A DNA stretch of 64,000 nucleotides from Oreohelix idahoensis. Lineage: Eukaryota; Mollusca; Gastropoda; Stylommatophora; Oreohelicidae. The DNA lies in contig JAMPIV010012239.1 of the NCBI GenBank assembly GCA_024509875.1, forward strand, positions 1 through 64,000, written 5' to 3'. Under the pieces are notes generated by a model, which was not told where the DNA came from, did not search any database, and saw nothing but the letters and a program-made list of their open reading frames with translations. Position 1 is the first letter of the stretch. Each line of letters opens with the position of its first letter. Both the position numbers and the translations under genes were made by a program. This document shows positions 60,048-64,000 of the stretch, piece after piece.

Positions 60048-62488
60048 TTATATGACAATGAAGCTGCCTTGATCTGCAACTTCTGAATGATTGTTGTGTT
60101 CAATTTCATCCTCCTCTTCTGTGCTCCAATTCCTACTCATGAAGTCTGCTCCCACATTCTGTTTTCCAGGAATGTATACCACTTTAAAGGAATATACGCT
60201 TAATAGCAAGGCCCAGCTCATGATCCTGGCGTTAAATTCCTTATTAGCGCCAAGAAAAGCTAGAGGAGCATAGTCAATTTGCACCGTGAATGATACTCCG
60301 TAAAGATATTCATGGTGCCTCCTTATGCCATGAACAAGTGCCAGACACTCTCTTTCAACTGTGGAATATTTACATTCTGCAGTATTCAGTTTACGGCTGC
60401 CATACGCAACGGGAAATAACAGATTTGGATTGGTGTCATGTGCTTGGAGTAGTGTTGACCCGATACCTTGACCCGATGCGTCGATCCGCAATATAAAAGG
60501 TTTCTTGAGGTCAGGTAGTTTCAAAATGGAGTATTGAGACAGTTGTGTCTTAAGTGTGACGTAAGCTTGATCACACTTCGAATCCCAAATCACTTTGTCC
60601 GGTCACCGCTTTGTGGTAAGGTCAGTAAGAGGTGCCGTTAGCCTGTTGAAATTTTTGATAAATTTCAGATAGTAAGCGCACAGTGATAGAAAAGAAAGGG
60701 TGTCTTTCTTCGTTCGGGGCCTTTTAGTGGCAACTATTTACTCAATGTTCTTGGTAACTGGATACATGGAGCTTTGGGAAATGGTATGCCCCAGGAAGTC
60801 TAGCTTTTAAAAACCGATGAGACATTTGCTAGGTCTGGCTGTGAGACCAGTTTCCTGTAGTCTCTTGAGGAGCATAGCAATCGTATCATTATGTTCATCA
60901 TAGTTTTCCGATGCAATCAATATGTCATCCATGAAATTATGGATATGGGGACTTTGCAAGGGTTCTAAAAGCGTTCTCATCCTCTGGTGAAGATTCCTGG
61001 TGCGTTGTGCAATCCGAACCGCATCACTTTGAAGGTGTAGTGTTTTTCACTGGTGCTAAATCTAACAATTGTTTAATTTCCTCCTTGACCGGTATTTGAT
61101 AATAACCTTTACTCAGGTCAATCTTGGAGAAAATTCTTACCTTGCTAAGCTTGGTGAACAGCTCAGAAGTGCTCTTAGATGTTCAGGCTGGAATTCCGTT
61201 ACTGTGTTAAGTAAACGGTAATCTATGCACAGCCGAACTTCCTTATTGGGCTTCTGTCACAGTACTACACTCGAACTGGAAGGAGAGGTAGACTCACTGA
61301 TAATTTCTGCTTGATGTAGCTTGTCTATTTCCCCGCGTAGTGCAACAGCTTTAGAGTAAGGAATCGGGTAAACTCTGGTTCGAACAGGGGTCTCGTTCAT
61401 CAATTACATATCAAATTTTATGAGATTTGTTCGACCAGGTACACCCATTAAGACTGCAGTGTACTGTTTCAGTAGCGCCCTGGTTTCTGTCTGTTGTGCT
61501 TCCGAGAGATTTTCGCCGACTTTGACATCTTTGAAGGATTCCGTTTGTTGCAATGGATACTCCATGCAACTATCGTCATCTTCCTCATCTTCCGTCGCTA
61601 TGACGACCTCCAGCAGATGTTAGGAGGACGGCAGGGTCTTTCCAAGTATTTATTTAGCAGATTTACGTGGTAGATCTTCTCCTTTCCTTTAATAGAGATC
61701 TTGTTGTTAGTGCTGGAGATCTTTTTAAGGACAGTAAACGGCCTTTGCCATCCGATGCGAAGTTTGTTGTTTCCGGTTAGAAGTGACAACAAAACTATCT
61801 CCCCTGGTTGGAGTTCTCTCTCTCTTTCTTAGTTTTATTGTATCGTTGAGCGTGCTTTGCGCGTGCTTTCTTAAGGTTGGTTGTTGCTAGGTCCCATCCT
61901 TGTTGTAACCTTTCCTTGAGCTCTGATACATATTTGCTTGCTGAGACGACCGTCTCATCAGCCTTCTGGACTGTCAGGGAACGAAGTAAGGCTTCTAGCG
62001 GCCCCTTTATCGGTCTGCCGAATAAAAGTGTAGCTGGTGGAAATCGTGTAGATGCCTGGGGAACTTCTCTGTAGGCGAATAAGGCTGCAGAAATGTAAAG
62101 GTCCCAACCTTCAGGTTTCTCTTGTCCCAGCTTACGCAACATCATTGTGAGGCGGCCGTTGAAGCGCATTTTCATCCGGATAGTAGGAGCTTGTGTGGAT
62201 GTGTTTGGTCCTCAAGATCGTAAAGATCTCCTCCATTAACAGGCTACGGAATTGGGATCCGCTATCCGTCAAAACGTGTTGAGGGAATCCCAATCGTGTA
62301 AAACTTTGCACGAGGGCTTCTGCGACATGCTTGGAATCCGTGCATGTTAGCGGTATAGCTTCTTCCCACATAGTGCATGTGTAGACTAAGGTCAGGATAA
62401 ACCTGTTTCTTCTTTTAGTCCTTTCTAGGGGTCCTACAATGTCGACAGCAACACGTTCAAATGGGGTTCACACTATTGGCGTTTCCCC
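60048..62488 (-). pseudogene. pol: Element E pol, RNase H to integrase core
   Basis: On the minus strand: integrase core pieces (62371-62132, KHVAEALVQSFTRLGFPQ, LTDSGSQFRS; 62175-61795), the GPF-like segment (61792-61598), reverse transcriptase (about 61600-60600, several breaks) and RNase H (60593-60048, LRIDASGQGIGSTLL, STVERECLALVHGI, ending VGADFMSRNWS). The reverse transcriptase carries the same disruption as D, near AGATGTTCAGGCTGGAATTC (61180 and 52460), so the defect predates the duplication. Confidence 0.83.
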
Positions 62489-63366
62489 ACATATAATCGT
62501 AGACTGTTCAAATACATAATGAGTGCGGATTATATGCCGCCCTAAGGGATTATGTTTCGAATTATCATTATCTAATATACTGTATGGAGGGTCTGATGAT
62601 CTAGTTTTTCATCTTAATATACATTACTTCTTAATTGTAATCAGATACTGTAAATGTATGCTTTTATACTACTTATAATGTTGCATCGCCATTGAACTAA
62701 TACCTTAAGTATGTTGGAGAATGTCTGGATACATAGCAATAAAAGATGAGTAAGAGGAAGGGAAAAATGCAAGACGGGCCTATATGCACGATTCTCATCT
62801 TTCAGTCAATACCCTTTACCTCCCTAATGAGCATAGGTCATAAAACTGGATCTCGTGTAGTGGAGGCGTCAACAATTCACTCCCTGTGGCAGTATCTGCC
62901 TGGGACTCAAAGCAGCTCACCTGTGGGGACATTTTCCGCATGCGCTGACAACACATGAAGTGCCAGCTAATTCAGCAGATTTCCAAAATGTCACGAGTTC
63001 TTATTATATGCCACCATTATCTGATTACGTTTCAAATTATGTCCTATTTAATGTATGAATGGTTTAGATTGTGTTTGTTAGACTTTTTTTTTTTTTTTAA
63101 TTTTTTTTTAAGGTTTTAATTTTTGTTAATTTATTTTAATTAATAATTTTTTCGCCCCTTAAATTTGATTATGTCTGGATGTTACAAATGTATGTTATTA
63201 TTTTACCTCGATAATGTTGTATGCTTAAATAATGCTAAAAATACATGTGCTATTGAAAGGATAAGGTATTTAAGATGACAGAGAGAAGAAGGGCAGAATG
63301 TAAGACGGGCCTGCTTGCCCAATTCTTAACCCTTTAAAAATAAAGTTCGTTCGTTCGTTCGTTCCC
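62489..63366 (+). mobile_element. Retroposon-like insertion with doubled 3' end and (GTTC)n tail
   Basis: Not present in D. It ends AATAAA GTTCGTTCGTTC, a simple-repeat tail like those of some LINEs. Two parts are related: TTATATGCCGCCCTAAGGGA / TTATATGCCACCATTATCTG (62532, 63004) and AAGACGGGCCTATATGC / AAGACGGGCCTGCTTGC (62770, 63302), about 0.5 kb apart, so the 3' region is tandemly doubled. It has no long reading frame. About 450 bp of E are missing at the same place. Confidence 0.6.
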
Positions 63367-63911
63367 AATAAACAGCCACGTATGACTGGGTAGATAGGAT
63401 CATCCATAATGGCCGCTTTGATAACGCCTCTGACAAAATCAGAGTGTATTTCTACCAGTGCGATGGGAAGCGTCCTGGGTGCATCACTCTTAAAAATTAT
63501 ACATAGTTTGACGGTTTCTTCTGTCTCTTGACCGGGTTTGACCAAATGCCTTGAGACAATGCAATCAAAGGATAAACCCGTGTCAAAAAGACAAGACGTT
63601 GAAGTACCGTTCAAAATAACAGTTCTTCGCGTTGAGGGCCTTTCCCCCTCAGGTTGAGAATCACTGACATTGATTCTACCTTGCGAGGCTGTTTGCAAGC
63701 ATCCGATGCGATTAGGCCCGGGGTGTTTGCCCTAATCAGTCGTCCCTGCTGTAGGGGTATTTCCCTTGTCTTAGCCATTATGGCCGCGCTGCCATGCAGG
63801 CCGTGCGGGTTTATCAGGATTGTTGTTGTTGGTGGAATATCGGGTCTTGTAGAATTACGATTTTTCCTGGGGAGGTCTCTCGGGTAGGGTTTCTCGTTGG
63901 TTATAGTGAAT
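63367..63911 (-). pseudogene. Element E protease and gag tail fragment
   Basis: On the minus strand 63698-63370 holds FDTGLSFDCIVSRHLV as in D, and 63931-63611 the zinc-knuckle-side gag tail. The match to D (54226-54788) ends near 63911. Confidence 0.8.
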
Positions 63912-64000
63912 GTGATATGAGTAAATATCATATCATGTTTTGTATACGATCACTTCCTGGTTGTATTGTTTATACACGGTAGTCCGTGGTTACAGGAAGT
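63912..64000. other. Unrelated sequence at the window end
   Basis: Not homologous to D. ACTTCCTG at 63952-63959 and its inverted copy CAGGAAGT at 63993-64000 could form a hairpin. It may be the edge of another insertion. Confidence 0.35.

Larger units (their letters stand above)
60007..63911 (-). mobile_element. Element E internal region, cut and interrupted
   Basis: Closely related to D, base for base over long stretches, from RNase H at 60048 to the gag/protease border near 63908. An 0.88-kb insertion (62489-63366) replaces the part matching D 53776-54225. Homology to D ends near 63911, before the capsid. Confidence 0.85.

Noticed and set aside
63952..64000. Terminal inverted repeat of a new element
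   Set aside because: Only 8 bp match, the right copy touches the window edge, and no duplication is visible.

Overview
This is eukaryotic, AT-rich, non-coding-dominated DNA. It has long TA, GA and CT microsatellites, LTR and non-LTR retrotransposons, SINEs and DNA transposons, and no operons. I see no intact host gene. The repertoire suggests an aquatic invertebrate, plausibly a lophotrochozoan: several Ty3/gypsy families with integrase ahead of reverse transcriptase, a CACTG-ended DNA transposon, and LINEs with partner SINEs. The species cannot be fixed from the sequence.

Layout. (1) 1-7.6 kb: an unidentified minus-strand block with two long coiled-coil reading frames (5172-4057 and 4012-2669) and a decayed tail at 2.2-1.1 kb. 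It is bracketed by a short direct repeat at 1-44 and 7538-7585. (2) 8.8-41.5 kb: one old Ty3/gypsy element (C, plus strand, usual PR-RT-RH-INT order). Its two 0.94-kb LTRs lie 32 kb apart because later elements landed in it. Its 5' LTR holds element A (9495-27656, plus strand, 5-bp duplication GACAT). A's leader holds element B (11273-19777, minus strand). C's 3' LTR holds a 2.4-kb CACTG-TIR DNA transposon (38565-40945, duplication TTA), which in turn holds a SINE (40328-40539). C's gag holds a second SINE, and its 3' region holds two 5'-truncated LINEs. The two LTRs of C serve as unoccupied-site references for each other, so A and the DNA transposon are bounded to the base. (3) 41.5-49 kb: microsatellites, a full-length SINE, a decayed relic of an A-like element, a 213-base uninterrupted G run, a hAT relic, LINE ends and a 42-bp tandem array. 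(4) 49.2-64 kb: a tandem LTR-D-LTR-E array on the minus strand, related to B, with a LINE and a SINE in the shared LTR and an insertion in E.

How the parts work together. A, B, D and E each encode a capsid (gag) with a SCAN-like core. Their pol runs protease, integrase, reverse transcriptase, RNase H, which is the order of Gmr1-like Ty3/gypsy elements. C encodes the ordinary order and may have had an env-like third frame. The SINEs carry 3' ends copied from a LINE in this window, including its last codons, so they are its likely passengers. LTR pairs differ by about 2% in C and well under 1% in A and B (hand counts), which agrees with the nesting order C, then A, then B.
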